Of a stretch of 64,000 nucleotides of DNA, positions 39,210 through 48,334 are shown piece by piece. How positions within the stretch are numbered: position 1 is the stretch's first letter; every line of letters begins with the position of its first letter. Below the pieces are notes generated by a model. The model had not been told where the DNA came from. It saw nothing but the letters and a program-made list of their open reading frames with translations, and did not search any database. The stretch is from positions 248,001 through 312,000 of the forward strand of contig NZ_FTPL01000002.1 of NCBI RefSeq assembly GCF_900156305.1, in the 5' to 3' direction. The DNA comes from Edaphobacillus lindanitolerans. Lineage in GTDB: Bacteria > Bacillota > Bacilli > Bacillales_A > Planococcaceae. A program made the position numbers and the translations under genes.

Positions 39210-39780
39210 ACAGGCCCTCCTTCCGGATGAATGAAATGACCGGATCCGGCAGAAGATACCGGACGGACCGGCCTTCGGACAGACGGCGGCGGATTTCAGT
39301 CGACGACAGGTCAATCTGCGGAACATCGACCATCCGGACCGGATATTGGGTGATCCCCCGGCTGCCGGGCCGACCGACCCCGATGAAGGAGACTTTTTTC
39401 ATCAGGCCGTCGATGTCATACCACTGGCCGAGGTGGTCCACACTGTCCCCGCCGATGATGAAGTAAAATTCGGTCTCCGGTTCCTTCTCTTTCAGGATGT
39501 CCATCGTCCTGGACGTATATGAAATCCCGCCCGCATCAATTTCAATCCGCTCGATCGCGAAGTCCGGGTTTGTGCCGATGGCCAGCTCGGTCATGCGCAG
39601 ACGCTGGGGCGCATCTGCATCTCCCGTCCCGGCCTTGTGCGGGGGGACGGCGTTCGGCATGAACCGGATCTCATCCAGCCCGCATGCATCACGCACTCCT
39701 TCCGCAATGAGCAGATGCCCCGCGTGCGGCGGATTGAACGTTCCGCCGAGGATGCCGACCTTTTTACCCTGTTCAGCCAC
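39184..39780 (-). CDS. nadD: Nicotinate-nucleotide adenylyltransferase
   Basis: 198 residues. Adenylates nicotinate mononucleotide to NaAD in NAD biosynthesis. The nucleotidyltransferase signature GGTFNPPHAGHLLIAE near the N-terminus and the ISSTEIR-type motif (LSSTEIRRRL) near the C-terminus are present. The best start is GTG 39780, overlapping the yhbY stop by 8 bp; there is little Shine-Dalgarno sequence, so coupling is likely. Confidence 0.95.
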   Translation of the reverse strand: MAEQGKKVGILGGTFNPPHAGHLLIAEGVRDACGLDEIRFMPNAVPPHKAGTGDADAPQRLRMTELAIGTNPDFAIERIEIDAGGISYTSRTMDILKEKEPETEFYFIIGGDSVDHLGQWYDIDGLMKKVSFIGVGRPGSRGITQYPVRMVDVPQIDLSSTEIRRRLSEGRSVRYLLPDPVISFIRKEGLYGSGKTES

Positions 39781-40069
39781 GCGGCAGCATGAGCCGCTTG
39801 TTTTCTTTCGACTCCCGGTACAGGACGACCGTATTGCCGATCGTCTGCACGAGCTCGGCACCCGTGCCGTGCGCGAGCTTCTCCGCCACTTCCCCGCGGT
39901 CTTCCGGGCAATTCTGGAGGATGCTCACTTTGAGCAGTTCCCGCTTTTCAAGGGCATCGCCCACGCCGGTGACCAGCTCCTCGTTGACCCCGTGCTTGCC
40001 TACCTGGAACAGCGGCTGCAGGTGGTGGGCCTCACTTCTCAAATAGCTTTTCTGTTTTCCGGTTAACAT
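39773..40069 (-). CDS. yhbY: RNA-binding protein YhbY/YqeI (CRM domain)
   Basis: 98 residues, one CRM domain: LTGKQKSYLRSEAHHLQPLFQVGKHG with a GxxG-like loop, then LVQTIGNTVVLYRES. Associates with pre-50S ribosomal particles. ATG 40069 is preferred over 40075 because MLTGKQK is the family start. It overlaps aroE by 38 bp. Confidence 0.95.
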   Translation of the reverse strand: MLTGKQKSYLRSEAHHLQPLFQVGKHGVNEELVTGVGDALEKRELLKVSILQNCPEDRGEVAEKLAHGTGAELVQTIGNTVVLYRESKENKRLMLPRG

Positions 40070-40895
40070 CTGCATACCCCATTTCAGTCAGTAATCGATC
40101 TCTCATTTTTTCAGTATCCGGCATGACTCCCGTCCATTCCCGGAAGGCGAGCGCTCCCTGGAAGACGAACATGCCGAGTCCGTCCACAATCCGGCAGCCC
40201 TTGGAAGCGGCGGCGGTCAGGAATTCGGTATGGAGCGGGCTATAAACGATGTCTGCGGCGACAGCGTCCGGCGACAGGTGTTCCAGGCCGATCGGAAGGC
40301 CCGGCGTGCCGGTCGACATGCCGACGGGAGTCGTCTGAATGACGGTGCCATACTCGCCGAGCCGTTTTTCGGCTTCTGCCAGCGAGAGCGCCTCCCCGCC
40401 TGTACGGCTTGATATCCTCTCCGCCTTTTCCACCGTCCGGTTGCAGACGGAGACGCTCCGGTAGCCGGCCTGCACGAGGGCAAGGGCGATGCCGCTGGCA
40501 GCGCCCCCCGCCCCGATGATGAGGACCGGCTCTTCTTTCCTGTCCGGGCCCGCACCCTGCTCAAGCGACCGGACAAAGCCCGGGCCGTCGGTGTTGAGCC
40601 CGAGCAGTTTCCCGTCCGGCAGCACGCGGACCGTGTTGACGGCCTGCATTTCCCGGGCCAGCGGGTCAAGACGGTCGAGATGCCGAATGATGTCCTGCTT
40701 GTGTGGAACGGTGACATTCCATCCGGATGCACCGAGTGTTTTGAGTGCGGCAACGGCTTCGCCGATCTCTCCGGCAGGGACGTGGACCGGGACATAGCCG
40801 GCATCGATTCCATTTTCGCGGAACCATTCCTCGTGCATGGCCGGTGACTTGGAATGCGACACCGGATCGCCGAGCACGGCGTACCATTTTTTCAT
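40032..40895 (-). CDS. aroE: Shikimate dehydrogenase (NADP+)
   Basis: 287 residues. Reduces 3-dehydroshikimate in aromatic amino acid synthesis. Substrate-site motifs: VSHSKSPAMHE and NVTVPHK (catalytic Lys), followed by NTDGPGF. The NADP domain has IIGAGGAASGIALAL. The C-terminus extends about 10-15 residues past the usual end and overlaps yhbY by 38 bp. Confidence 0.97.
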   Translation of the reverse strand: MKKWYAVLGDPVSHSKSPAMHEEWFRENGIDAGYVPVHVPAGEIGEAVAALKTLGASGWNVTVPHKQDIIRHLDRLDPLAREMQAVNTVRVLPDGKLLGLNTDGPGFVRSLEQGAGPDRKEEPVLIIGAGGAASGIALALVQAGYRSVSVCNRTVEKAERISSRTGGEALSLAEAEKRLGEYGTVIQTTPVGMSTGTPGLPIGLEHLSPDAVAADIVYSPLHTEFLTAAASKGCRIVDGLGMFVFQGALAFREWTGVMPDTEKMRDRLLTEMGYADVNRKTEKLFEK

Positions 40896-40909
40896 TGCGG
40901 CCCCTCCAG

Positions 40910-42013
40910 TCAGATCAGGGACGGGCGAAGCATGACCTCTACGCCCTCGGGAGCATGGACGGCAATCACTTTGCCGGGCTGCTGGACGGTGATCCAGCCG
41001 AGTCCCGAGATGACGATGTCCGTTTTCCCTTCCTTGATCGAAAATTCATGTCTCACAAGCCGGGGGAAGCCCTCCAGTGATTTTCCGGACGGCGGCGCCA
41101 GCATCTCCCCGAGGTGCCTGGAGTACAGCGAATCGGCATTTTCCAGCTTCGTCCGGTGGATCTCCAGTGCATTGGAGATGTGGACCGTGAATGCGGTTCT
41201 TCCGCCCTGCAGATAGTCGAACCTGCTGAGCCCGCCGAGGAAGAGCGTCTGGCCTTCATTGAGCTGGAACACTTTCGGCTTGATCTCTTTTTTCGGCGTG
41301 ATCGCCTTCAGTTCGGACGGATCGAGATAATGGGCCATCTGGTGATGATTGATGATGCCCGGCGTGTCGAAGATCGATTTGCCGTCATCAAGCGGAATGT
41401 CGATCATGTCGAGCGTCGTGCCCGGGAAATGGGAGGTCGTGATGATGTCCCCTTCCCCCGCGACCTGTTTGATGATCCGGTTGATGAATGTCGATTTTCC
41501 GACGTTCGTGCAGCCGACGACAAACACATCCCCGCCTTCTCGAAGCCGGTCGATCTCCTCGATGGCCTGCCCGATGCCGGTCCCTTTGAAGGAACTGACG
41601 AGCAGGACGTCCTCGGCGTGCAGTCCGAGCTTCTTCGCTTCGGCCTTCATCCAGTTTTTCAGTTTTTGTTCCTTGACGGACTTCGGAAGCAGATCGACCT
41701 TGTTGCCGACCAGGAGAACCGGATTTTTCCCTGCAAAGCGGTGCAGTCCGGGAATCCAGCTGCCGTTGAAGTCGAAGATGTCCACAACATATACGACGAG
41801 CCCCTTCGAGTCGCCGACCGTGTTGAGGATTTTCAGAAAGTCATCGTCGGTCAGCGGGACCGGCTGGATCTCATTGTAGTTACGGAGCCGGAAACAGCGC
41901 CTGCAGAGCGGCATTTCACTTTCCAGTGCGGCAGCCGGCGCAAAGCCGGGCGCCTTCTCGTCTTCCGTCTGCAGGATCGCACCGCAGCCGGTGCATGCGA
42001 TCGGTTCAGTCAT
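40910..42013 (-). CDS. yqeH: Circularly permuted ribosome-biogenesis GTPase YqeH
   Basis: 367 residues. An N-terminal zinc knuckle (CTGCGAIL ... CRRCFRLRNYN) is followed by a permuted G domain in G4-G5-G1-G2-G3 order: NKVDLLPK precedes SSFKGTG and then GCTNVGKST, and DTPG. Needed for 30S assembly in B. subtilis. It overlaps yqeG by 4 bp. Confidence 0.96.
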   Translation of the reverse strand: MTEPIACTGCGAILQTEDEKAPGFAPAAALESEMPLCRRCFRLRNYNEIQPVPLTDDDFLKILNTVGDSKGLVVYVVDIFDFNGSWIPGLHRFAGKNPVLLVGNKVDLLPKSVKEQKLKNWMKAEAKKLGLHAEDVLLVSSFKGTGIGQAIEEIDRLREGGDVFVVGCTNVGKSTFINRIIKQVAGEGDIITTSHFPGTTLDMIDIPLDDGKSIFDTPGIINHHQMAHYLDPSELKAITPKKEIKPKVFQLNEGQTLFLGGLSRFDYLQGGRTAFTVHISNALEIHRTKLENADSLYSRHLGEMLAPPSGKSLEGFPRLVRHEFSIKEGKTDIVISGLGWITVQQPGKVIAVHAPEGVEVMLRPSLI

Positions 42014-42531
42014 TTGACATCCTCCCAGTCGAGAAGCCCGTTGCGCTTCAGCTTATTCATGATCCGGCGCTCGATCTGCCGGTTGAATTTCGTGACGAAT
42101 CCATCTTTTGAGGAGACCGGCACGACGAGGATGGTGTGCAGCCCGCTCCGGTTGCCGCCGAAGATGTCGGTCAGCAGCTGATCCCCGATGACCGCCACTT
42201 CATCTTTCTCCATGCCCATCTGGCGCAGTGCGCGCCGGAATGCATGTCCCATCGGCTTCCTCGCTTTATGGATGAACGGGATCCCTAGCGGATCGGCAAA
42301 TGCCTTCACCCGGCCTTCGTTGTTGTTCGAGACGATGGTGACCCGGATTCCGGCTTTCTTCAGCTTCTCCGCCCATTCGATGATTTCCTCGGTAGCATCC
42401 GGGCGGTCCCATTCGACAAGCGTGTTGTCGAGATCGGTGATGATTCCCCGGATTCCGTTTTCCTTCAGTTTTTCCGGCGTGACCCGGAATACATTCTTGA
42501 CATATTCACTCGGTAAAAAAAGACGATACAC
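42010..42531 (-). CDS. yqeG: HAD-superfamily phosphatase YqeG
   Basis: 173 residues, HAD IIIA. Motif I is DLDNTLVEWD, motif II is VSNNNEGR and motif III is VIGDQLLTDIFGGN. Related to phosphatidylglycerophosphatase-type HADs; substrate not established for this family branch. Start chosen as GTG 42531 (GGAGTG six bases upstream, YRLFLPSEYV aligning with homologues); an in-frame GTG at 42540 is the alternative. First gene of the long yqeG-to-yqeM operon. Confidence 0.92.
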   Translation of the reverse strand: MYRLFLPSEYVKNVFRVTPEKLKENGIRGIITDLDNTLVEWDRPDATEEIIEWAEKLKKAGIRVTIVSNNNEGRVKAFADPLGIPFIHKARKPMGHAFRRALRQMGMEKDEVAVIGDQLLTDIFGGNRSGLHTILVVPVSSKDGFVTKFNRQIERRIMNKLKRNGLLDWEDVK

Positions 42532-42565
42532 CCGATCCACTCCATTGACTCTAAATTCTTTCCCG

Positions 42566-42574
42566 ATTATACCA
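42566..42574 (-). promoter_or_regulatory. Extended -10 promoter of the yqeG operon
   Basis: TGGTATAAT on the minus strand (extended -10) about 35 bp before yqeG, without a strong -35 element. Confidence 0.6.
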
Positions 42575-42682
42575 TAGCCCCCGCAGAACGCTCATCCCGG
42601 AAGGAATTCTCCTGTCGCCACATGCCTCATGAATCGGCGCTTCCTGACATATGGTGACAGAAACGATGACGGAGGTGTTCCC

Positions 42683-43414
42683 GTGAGCGGGATGTTTGCA
42701 GCGCTGCTCCAGCTCTGGATCGAAATCCCCGCGATGTTCGGGTACTTGAAAGGCCAGGCGTTCCTGAAGCCGATGAATGCCGAAGAGGAGGCGGACTGTC
42801 TCCGGCGGGTCGCCGAAGGGGATGAGGATGCCCGGGATATCCTCATCGAGCGGAATATGCGGCTTGTGGCACATATCGTGAAGAAGTTCCATCCGAAGCA
42901 TGAGCAGCTCGACGATTTCATTTCCATCGGGACCATCGGGCTCATGAAGGCGGTCGGCAGTTTCACGCCGGACAAAAAGACGAAGTTCTCCACTTATGCG
43001 GCCCGCTGCATTGAGAACGAGATCCTCATGCATCTGAGGGCACAGAAGAAAGTGCAGAAAGACGTCTCCCTCTATGAGCCGATCGGCACCGACAAGGACG
43101 GCTACTCTCTCCAGATCACGGATATCCTCAAAATCGACGAATCGACGGCAGACGAAAGACTCGAGCGGAAAGAGCGGTTCGACCGGCTCTACCGCCATCT
43201 GACGAAACTCGATGCCCGGGAACTTGAAATCATCCAGCGGCGGTATGGCCTTCTGGATGACGTCCCGATGACCCAGAAGGAGATCGCCGCGCAGCTCAAT
43301 ATTTCAAGAAGCTATGTATCACGCATCGAAAAGCGTGCGCTCGTGAAACTGTATCAGCAGTTCAAGCATGAAAGAGGCCCCTCTCCCGCCGGAAGCGGAA
43401 GAAGGGCCGACTGA
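42683..43414 (+). CDS. sigK: RNA polymerase sigma-K (pro-sigma-K), uninterrupted
   Basis: 243 residues. Late mother-cell sporulation sigma factor. A hydrophobic N-terminal pro-sequence of about 20 residues (SGMFAALLQLWIEIPAMFGYL) precedes region 2 (NMRLVAHIVKKF, FISIGTIGLMKAV, KFSTYAARCIENEILMHLRA) and region 4 (MTQKEIAAQLNISRSYVSRIEKRALVKL). The GTG start at 42683 follows GGAGGTG and matches the family start; the frame from 42629 has no such site. No skin-type insertion is present. Convergent with the small ORF at 43421. Confidence 0.95.
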   Translation: MSGMFAALLQLWIEIPAMFGYLKGQAFLKPMNAEEEADCLRRVAEGDEDARDILIERNMRLVAHIVKKFHPKHEQLDDFISIGTIGLMKAVGSFTPDKKTKFSTYAARCIENEILMHLRAQKKVQKDVSLYEPIGTDKDGYSLQITDILKIDESTADERLERKERFDRLYRHLTKLDARELEIIQRRYGLLDDVPMTQKEIAAQLNISRSYVSRIEKRALVKLYQQFKHERGPSPAGSGRRAD

Positions 43415-43420
43415 CCGGCT

Positions 43421-43507
43421 TTATTCGCGCTCGGAACCGAGCTGTGCCATCATGACGGCACCGAGAACACCTGTCAGGACAATTGCTCCTGCCATAATAT
43501 AGATCAT
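43421..43507 (-). CDS. 28-residue single-pass membrane peptide
   Basis: Short frame with ATG 43507 and TAA 43421-43423, preceded by a good ribosome binding site (GGGAGTGA, 5 nt spacing). Nearly all of residues 2-21 is hydrophobic (IYIMAGAIVLTGVLGAVMMA) and the tail is polar (QLGSERE). No family recognised. It lies between mtnN and the sigK 3' end; it could be co-transcribed with mtnN (42 bp gap). The ribosome binding site and clean transmembrane composition argue for a real gene, but length limits certainty. Confidence 0.6.
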   Translation of the reverse strand: MIYIMAGAIVLTGVLGAVMMAQLGSERE

Positions 43508-43548
43508 GCTGTTCACTCCCTGTCCGAAAAGTTCCGTTTGGTTACCGT

Positions 43549-44262
43549 TTATAGTATACCACGGGAGCCCGCAAGTTTCGAGATGGCCGCGATGACGGTT
43601 TCGGCCGAATGTGTGGCTGCCGCCGGTAGGAATTCATCGAATGAAACGGCCGAGTCCTTGCCGGCGATATCCGAAAGCGCACGGATGACGACAAACGGCA
43701 CCTCGAACTGGTGGCAGACCTGGGCCACTGCCGCCGCCTCCATCTCCGCGGCCAGGACGCCGGGGAACTGCTTCCTGACCGCTTCCACGCGATCCGGGTC
43801 AGACATGAACACGTCTCCCGTGACGATCAGCCCTTCCGCATGCGGATGCTCCCCGATTTCCTCGACGGCTTCTGCCGCAATCCGCAGAAGTTCCGGATCT
43901 GCCGGAAACGCCGGCGGCATCTGGGGAACCTGCCCGGGCTCATAGCCGAATGCCGTGGCATCCATGTCGTGATGACGCACTTCGGTCGATACGACGACGG
44001 TCCCGACTTCGTGGTCATGATGGAAGCCGCCGGCCGAACCGGTGTTGATGACGGCGTCCGGCTTGAAGCGATCGAGCAGGACGGTCGTAGACATGGCCGC
44101 ATTCACCTTGCCGATCCCGCTTTTGAGCAAGACCGCATCCTGCCCTGCAAGACGCCCTTCTGTGAACTCACTGTTGGCAATCACGGTTGTGCTCGCGTTC
44201 TCCATCCGGCTGCGCAGGAGTTCGACTTCTTCCTCCATCGCGCCGATCACTGCAATTTTCAT
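43549..44262 (-). CDS. mtnN: 5'-methylthioadenosine/S-adenosylhomocysteine nucleosidase
   Basis: 237 residues. Cleaves adenine from MTA and SAH in methionine salvage and methyl-cycle detoxification. [10 protein letters not shown] near the N-terminus (catalytic Glu region), [18 protein letters not shown] and RALSDIAG (catalytic Asp) are present. GGAGGAACAAC is the ribosome binding site. Downstream of yrrS by 33 bp, probably one operon. Confidence 0.96.
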   Translation of the reverse strand: MKIAVIGAMEEEVELLRSRMENASTTVIANSEFTEGRLAGQDAVLLKSGIGKVNAAMSTTVLLDRFKPDAVINTGSAGGFHHDHEVGTVVVSTEVRHHDMDATAFGYEPGQVPQMPPAFPADPELLRIAAEAVEEIGEHPHAEGLIVTGDVFMSDPDRVEAVRKQFPGVLAAEMEAAAVAQVCHQFEVPFVVIRALSDIAGKDSAVSFDEFLPAAATHSAETVIAAISKLAGSRGIL

Positions 44263-44295
44263 GTTGTTCCTCCGTTTCGGACGGGGGTTTGAAGC

Positions 44296-44997
44296 TTACC
44301 AGGCCCCGTCCAAAGAATTGAGTTTGTCCAGGCGGACCGGCTTCCAGCCTTCTCCGTCCAGCCATTCCAGATATACATTATATTTTTTCTTCTTGTCCTT
44401 CGTCGAGACGGTCCCGACCGATTTGTCCGGCCCGCCGCCGTTTTTCAAATACCAGACGACGAGGTCGCTTTCCGGTATTCCGGTGGCGTATTCGATCGCT
44501 TCCACTTTCTCCTGCCAGTCGATATGCGTTTTATCGTAGACCGACCGGTGCTCGCCGGTCTGTTCGGTCCCGATCGGTTTCCAGGAGGTATCGACGATCG
44601 TCTCATCGACGATGCCGTCCTCGGAAGGGGTGCGGATCACTTTTCCCGGCTCCCCGGTAGCTTCTCCGTCTTCCCCGTTGGCGGGGCTGTCGGATTGCCC
44701 GGCTTCTCCGGTATCTGATTGTTCGCCGGCTTTCTTCCCGTCCGATCCGGATTCTTCGCCGTCTTTGTCTTTTTCGTCTTCCCCGCTTCCGGCCGCGAGT
44801 CCGGATTCCGGATCGCCGCCTGAGGAAGGCCCGCCTTCAGCCGCACCTTTGCCGCCGGCATGGTCCTTGCCGCCCGTCATGAAGATGCCGGCTGCCGTGA
44901 TCAGGATCAGGGTAAATACGATTGCAATAAGGATGTTGAGGATCCGGTTTGATTTCTGCTGGTTCCGTTCCACCCTGGAAAGATTGCGTTGGTCCAT
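44296..44997 (-). CDS. yrrS: YrrS-like protein (DUF1510)
   Basis: 233 residues. A basic N-terminus, one transmembrane helix (about 19-41), a long disordered Gly/Glu/Asp/Ser-rich linker (45-135) and a conserved C-terminal domain with WQEKVEAIEYATGI and NVYLEWLDGEGWKPVRL. Extracytoplasmic C-terminus expected. In B. subtilis yrrS is next to the penicillin-binding protein gene pbpI (yrrR); no pbpI is present here. Function unknown. Confidence 0.88.
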   Translation of the reverse strand: MDQRNLSRVERNQQKSNRILNILIAIVFTLILITAAGIFMTGGKDHAGGKGAAEGGPSSGGDPESGLAAGSGEDEKDKDGEESGSDGKKAGEQSDTGEAGQSDSPANGEDGEATGEPGKVIRTPSEDGIVDETIVDTSWKPIGTEQTGEHRSVYDKTHIDWQEKVEAIEYATGIPESDLVVWYLKNGGGPDKSVGTVSTKDKKKKYNVYLEWLDGEGWKPVRLDKLNSLDGAW

Positions 44998-45107
44998 GCC
45001 ATCTCCTCCCCTGTCTTACTCTATCATAATCGATTTCCCCTGATTTGACGAAAAGATTACTGCAATGTTTCATTTTCATCTCGTTTTCATGGCGGCCGGG
45101 CTCAAAA

Positions 45108-45147
45108 GAAAAACTGCAGGCAGAGAGGGACGCTCGCTGCCTGCAGT
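45108..45147 (-). terminator. greA terminator
   Basis: Perfect 11-bp stem ACTGCAGGCAG (45147-45137 with 45123-45113) and a T4-C-T4 tail on the minus strand, about 35 bp after the greA stop. Confidence 0.88.
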
Positions 45148-45181
45148 CTGGAACCTTCCGTGAAGGGAGGTTTTTGCCGTT

Positions 45182-45655
45182 TTAGCCGATGGACACGATT
45201 TCAACGTCCATTTCGCCGCCGGGTGTCATGACCTTCACCCGGTCGCCGATCGTCTTGCCGAGGAGGCCCCTGGCGATCGGGGAGTCATTCGAGATCTTCC
45301 CTTCGAACGGATCTGCCTCGGCGGATCCGACGATCGTATAGGACTCCTCGTCGCCGTCCGGGATCTCCTTGAATGTGACCGTTTTGCCGAGCTGCACACG
45401 GTCGTCATTGCCGTTGTCCTCGATGATCTCGGCATTGCGGATCATCGATTCGAGCGTGGAGATCCGGCCCTCGATGAAGGCCTGGTCTTCCTTGGCCGAA
45501 TCATACTCGGAGTTCTCGGACAGGTCGCCGAAGCTGCGGGCGACCTTGATCCGCTCGACCACTTCCTTGCGTTTAACCGTTTTCAAGTATTCAAGTTCGT
45601 CGACGAGTTTCTGTTTTCCCTCTTCTGTCATCGGGAATTTTTTTTCATTTGCCAT
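45182..45655 (-). CDS. greA: Transcription elongation factor GreA
   Basis: 157 residues. N-terminal antiparallel coiled coil with the acidic tip ([20 protein letters not shown]) that enters the secondary channel of RNA polymerase and stimulates cleavage of backtracked RNA. The C-terminal FKBP-like domain contains [24 protein letters not shown] precedes the ATG. Monocistronic between two terminators. Confidence 0.97.
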   Translation of the reverse strand: MANEKKFPMTEEGKQKLVDELEYLKTVKRKEVVERIKVARSFGDLSENSEYDSAKEDQAFIEGRISTLESMIRNAEIIEDNGNDDRVQLGKTVTFKEIPDGDEESYTIVGSAEADPFEGKISNDSPIARGLLGKTIGDRVKVMTPGGEMDVEIVSIG

Positions 45656-45682
45656 TTCTCATCTCTCCTTCGTGCCAGCCGT

Positions 45683-45729
45683 CATAAAAATAATACTATG
45701 CCGCCCTGTTTCCAGAAATGCGACATAGT
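45683..45729 (-). terminator. Terminator of mltG-trmR-udk
   Basis: A 10-bp stem ACTATGTCGC/GCGGCATAGT with one G-U pair (45729-45720 with 45704-45695) followed by ATTATTTTTAT on the minus strand, 35 bp after the udk stop. Confidence 0.7.
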
Positions 45730-45763
45730 TAAAAAAATATTGGGCTAATCCTTTGTCATCATA

Positions 45764-46402
45764 TTACATTTTTTGTGTAGATTCAAGAATTGTTTTTATT
45801 TTCGTCACCATCAGGTCGATGGCCACCTTGTTTTCCCCGCCTTCGGGGATGATGACATCCGCATAGCGCTTCGTCGGTTCGATGAACTGATTGTGCATCG
45901 GCCGGACGACCGACAGGTACTGGCCGATGACCGAATCGATCGATCGTCCCCGCTCGGTGATGTCGCGCTGGAGCCGGCGGATGATCCGCAGGTCGGCGTC
46001 CGTGTCGACGAACAGCTTGATGTCCATCAGCTCCCGGAGACGGGCATCGTCGAGGACGAGGATCCCTTCGATGATGATGACTTCCTTCGGCTCGATGACC
46101 TCCGTCTTGTCCGACCGGGTATGAAGCGCATAGTCATACACCGGACGGTCCACCGCTTTCCCTTCGAGCAGTTCGTTGATGTGCTCGATCAGCAGGTCGG
46201 TGTCGAACGCGAACGGGTGGTCATAGTTCGTCTTCAGCCGTTCCTCGAATGCCAGATGTGACTGGTCCTTATAGTAATAATCATGTTCGATCACGACGAC
46301 CGAATGCTCTTTCACCACGTTGTAGATGGAACGGGTGACACTCGTTTTTCCGGAACCCGACCCGCCTGCGATTCCGATGATGAGCGGCCGCTGTTTCGTC
46401 AT
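45764..46402 (-). CDS. udk: Uridine kinase
   Basis: 212 residues. Phosphorylates uridine and cytidine to UMP and CMP in salvage. P-loop GGSGSGKT at 13-20, EHDYYYKD and [12 protein letters not shown] substrate-binding segments, and the lid [11 protein letters not shown]. Its ATG overlaps the trmR stop (ATGA). Confidence 0.97.
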   Translation of the reverse strand: MTKQRPLIIGIAGGSGSGKTSVTRSIYNVVKEHSVVVIEHDYYYKDQSHLAFEERLKTNYDHPFAFDTDLLIEHINELLEGKAVDRPVYDYALHTRSDKTEVIEPKEVIIIEGILVLDDARLRELMDIKLFVDTDADLRIIRRLQRDITERGRSIDSVIGQYLSVVRPMHNQFIEPTKRYADVIIPEGGENKVAIDLMVTKIKTILESTQKM

Positions 46403-47067
46403 ATTCCTGCACCTTCCCGGGTTGTTTCTTTTTTCACGCTGACGAGGATGCCGTCACCGGCCGGCAGCAATGCCGAGTCGTAGTCCGGATGATCCATGAT
46501 CCATTCGGTGAATTCCTTCAGCTTGCGGATCATGGACCGGTTCCGTTTCGGCACATCTTCCGGCTGCTCAGCCGCAAGGCCGTGCATGAACATATTGTCA
46601 CAGTAAACGACTGCCCGCTCTCCGAGAAGCGGCGAAAACAGATCGAAAAACTTGCGGTATTGTCCTTTCGCCGCGTCGATGAAGAGCGCGTCGAACGGGC
46701 CTTCCGGCATTTGGTCCCCGAGGTCGAGGGCATCACCCGCGATCAGCCTGACCCGCCTGCCGGCAGGAATGTCCCGGAAATTCTCTTTTGCGCGCTCCTG
46801 CATCTCACCGTCCCGTTCAATCGTCACGATCGCGGCATCCGGAAGCGCCTCCGCCATGCGGATGGCGGAATAGCCGATGGCCGTGCCGATCTCGAGAATC
46901 CTCGCAGGACGCTGGATCCGGAGCATCTGGAGGATTGCCTCCATCCCTTCCGGCTGCATGATCGGGACCCGGTGCTCCTGCGCATATTGTTCAAGTACTT
47001 GGATATGATCCGGCCTCGACCGGATCAGGCCGGCCGTGTAGCCGCTGTAATCATGTTCCATCAGGTC
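46399..47067 (-). CDS. trmR: tRNA 5-hydroxyuridine O-methyltransferase TrmR (YrrM)
   Basis: 222 residues. SAM-dependent O-methyltransferase fold: [41 protein letters not shown]. In B. subtilis this protein forms 5-methoxyuridine at tRNA position 34. Start uncertain: GTG 47067 (GGAG six bases upstream) or ATG 47061 (AGGTGG upstream); the open frame to 47154 runs into mltG and is unlikely in full. Co-transcribed with udk. Confidence 0.92.
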   Translation of the reverse strand, partial: DLMEHDYSGYTAGLIRSRPDHIQVLEQYAQEHRVPIMQPEGMEAILQMLRIQRPARILEIGTAIGYSAIRMAEALPDAAIVTIERDGEMQERAKENFRDIPAGRRVRLIAGDALDLGDQMPEGPFDALFIDAAKGQYRKFFDLFSPLLGERAVVYCDNMFMHGLAAEQPEDVPKRNRSMIRKLKEFTEWIMDHPDYDSALLPAGDGILVSVKKETTREGAGI

Positions 47068-47150
47068 CACCTGCTTCTCCAAAAAATCCCCGACCATAAT
47101 ACCATGAAAAGAGAAGGAAAGCGAGTGCGCCCCCTTCTCTTCACAGCCGA

Positions 47151-48278
47151 TCACTTTGCATTTGTGATATATTTGTCACGGTTTTTCAAGTGTTCCTCAT
47201 AGGTCTTGGCAAAATGGTTGTTGCCGTCCTTGTCGGCGAGGAAGTACAGATAATCGCTTTGGACCGGGTCGAGCACGGCTTCGATCGAGCTCATGCCGGC
47301 ATTGGCGATCGGGCCGGGCGGAAGGCCGGGGTTCTTGTAGGTGTTGTACGCATCGTCGATTTCCAGATCGCTGTACATCGTCTTGGAGAGATGCTCTCCG
47401 TGCGCATAGGCCACCGTCGGGTCCGTCTGGAGCGGCATGCCTTCCTCCATCCGGTTATAGAACACGCTTGCGATCGCCTTCCGGTCGGTTTCGGCGGTCG
47501 CTTCTTTTTCGAGAAGCGACGCGAACGTCATCAGCCAGTGGACGCTGTGTTTCTGCTCGGCCAGCGCCTCCGCATATGGCGATACTGCTTTGTCGGTCGA
47601 ATCGAGCATCATCATGACGAGAGATTCAAGCGACGGGTCTTCCTCGAACACCGGATAGGTGGCCGGGTACAGATACCCTTCAAGCGGGAACTTGATGTGT
47701 TCGTTGAGGATCTCGTCGGTCAGGATGTCCGGATGCATTTCAATCATCCGGTTGATGAACTCTTTGTCCTGGACGAGATCCATGAACTGCTTGGCGGTAT
47801 GGTTCGTCTTTTTCTCGACAACCTTGGAGATCTGGTCGAGCGTCAGCCCTTCCGGAATGGTGATCGTGAACACAGGCGTCCTGTACACCTTCCCGGTTTT
47901 CAGGCTTTCGATCAGTTCATCCGGCGTCATGGCCTTCGTCAATCCGTACTTGCCGGCCTGGAATTCGCCTTCATTGTTGAACTTCGCGTAGTACTTGAAG
48001 ATTTTTGCGTTTTTGATGATGCCGTTTTTCTCGAGGACCTCTGCAATCGAATCCAGGTTGGAGCCGATCGGGATGTCCACTTCCACTACCTTCTCCGACT
48101 CGGGATCGACCGGCTTCAGCGCGCCCGAAACGTATGTATATGCAGCGGTTCCCCCGACGATCAGCAGAAGCAGGGCAGCCAGGAATACGATCAGGACGAT
48201 TCGCCGCACTGTCCGGACTTCCTTTTTCTTTTCTGTCATCCGGTCAATCATGACCTGCCGTTTTGTTTGCTTGTCCAC
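47151..48278 (-). CDS. mltG: Endolytic murein transglycosylase MltG (YrrL)
   Basis: 375 residues. One N-terminal transmembrane helix (about 26-47) and a YceG domain with the catalytic glutamate in FASLLEKEA, followed by RKAIASVFYNRM, LQTDPTV, YNTYKNPGLPPGPI. Cleaves nascent glycan strands and may set strand ends during growth. The first codon is probably GTG at 48278; ATG at 48251 is an alternative. Confidence 0.95.
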   Translation of the reverse strand: MDKQTKRQVMIDRMTEKKKEVRTVRRIVLIVFLAALLLLIVGGTAAYTYVSGALKPVDPESEKVVEVDIPIGSNLDSIAEVLEKNGIIKNAKIFKYYAKFNNEGEFQAGKYGLTKAMTPDELIESLKTGKVYRTPVFTITIPEGLTLDQISKVVEKKTNHTAKQFMDLVQDKEFINRMIEMHPDILTDEILNEHIKFPLEGYLYPATYPVFEEDPSLESLVMMMLDSTDKAVSPYAEALAEQKHSVHWLMTFASLLEKEATAETDRKAIASVFYNRMEEGMPLQTDPTVAYAHGEHLSKTMYSDLEIDDAYNTYKNPGLPPGPIANAGMSSIEAVLDPVQSDYLYFLADKDGNNHFAKTYEEHLKNRDKYITNAK

Positions 48279-48334
48279 AGACTGGTTTCACCCACTTTCA
48301 TATCGAGGTTATTATACATGAACCCCCGGAAAAG

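Noticed and set aside
42551-43198. 215-codon minus-strand frame over sigK
   Set aside because: Sigma-K regions 2-4 on the plus strand are unmistakable; the minus frame overlaps the yqeG promoter.
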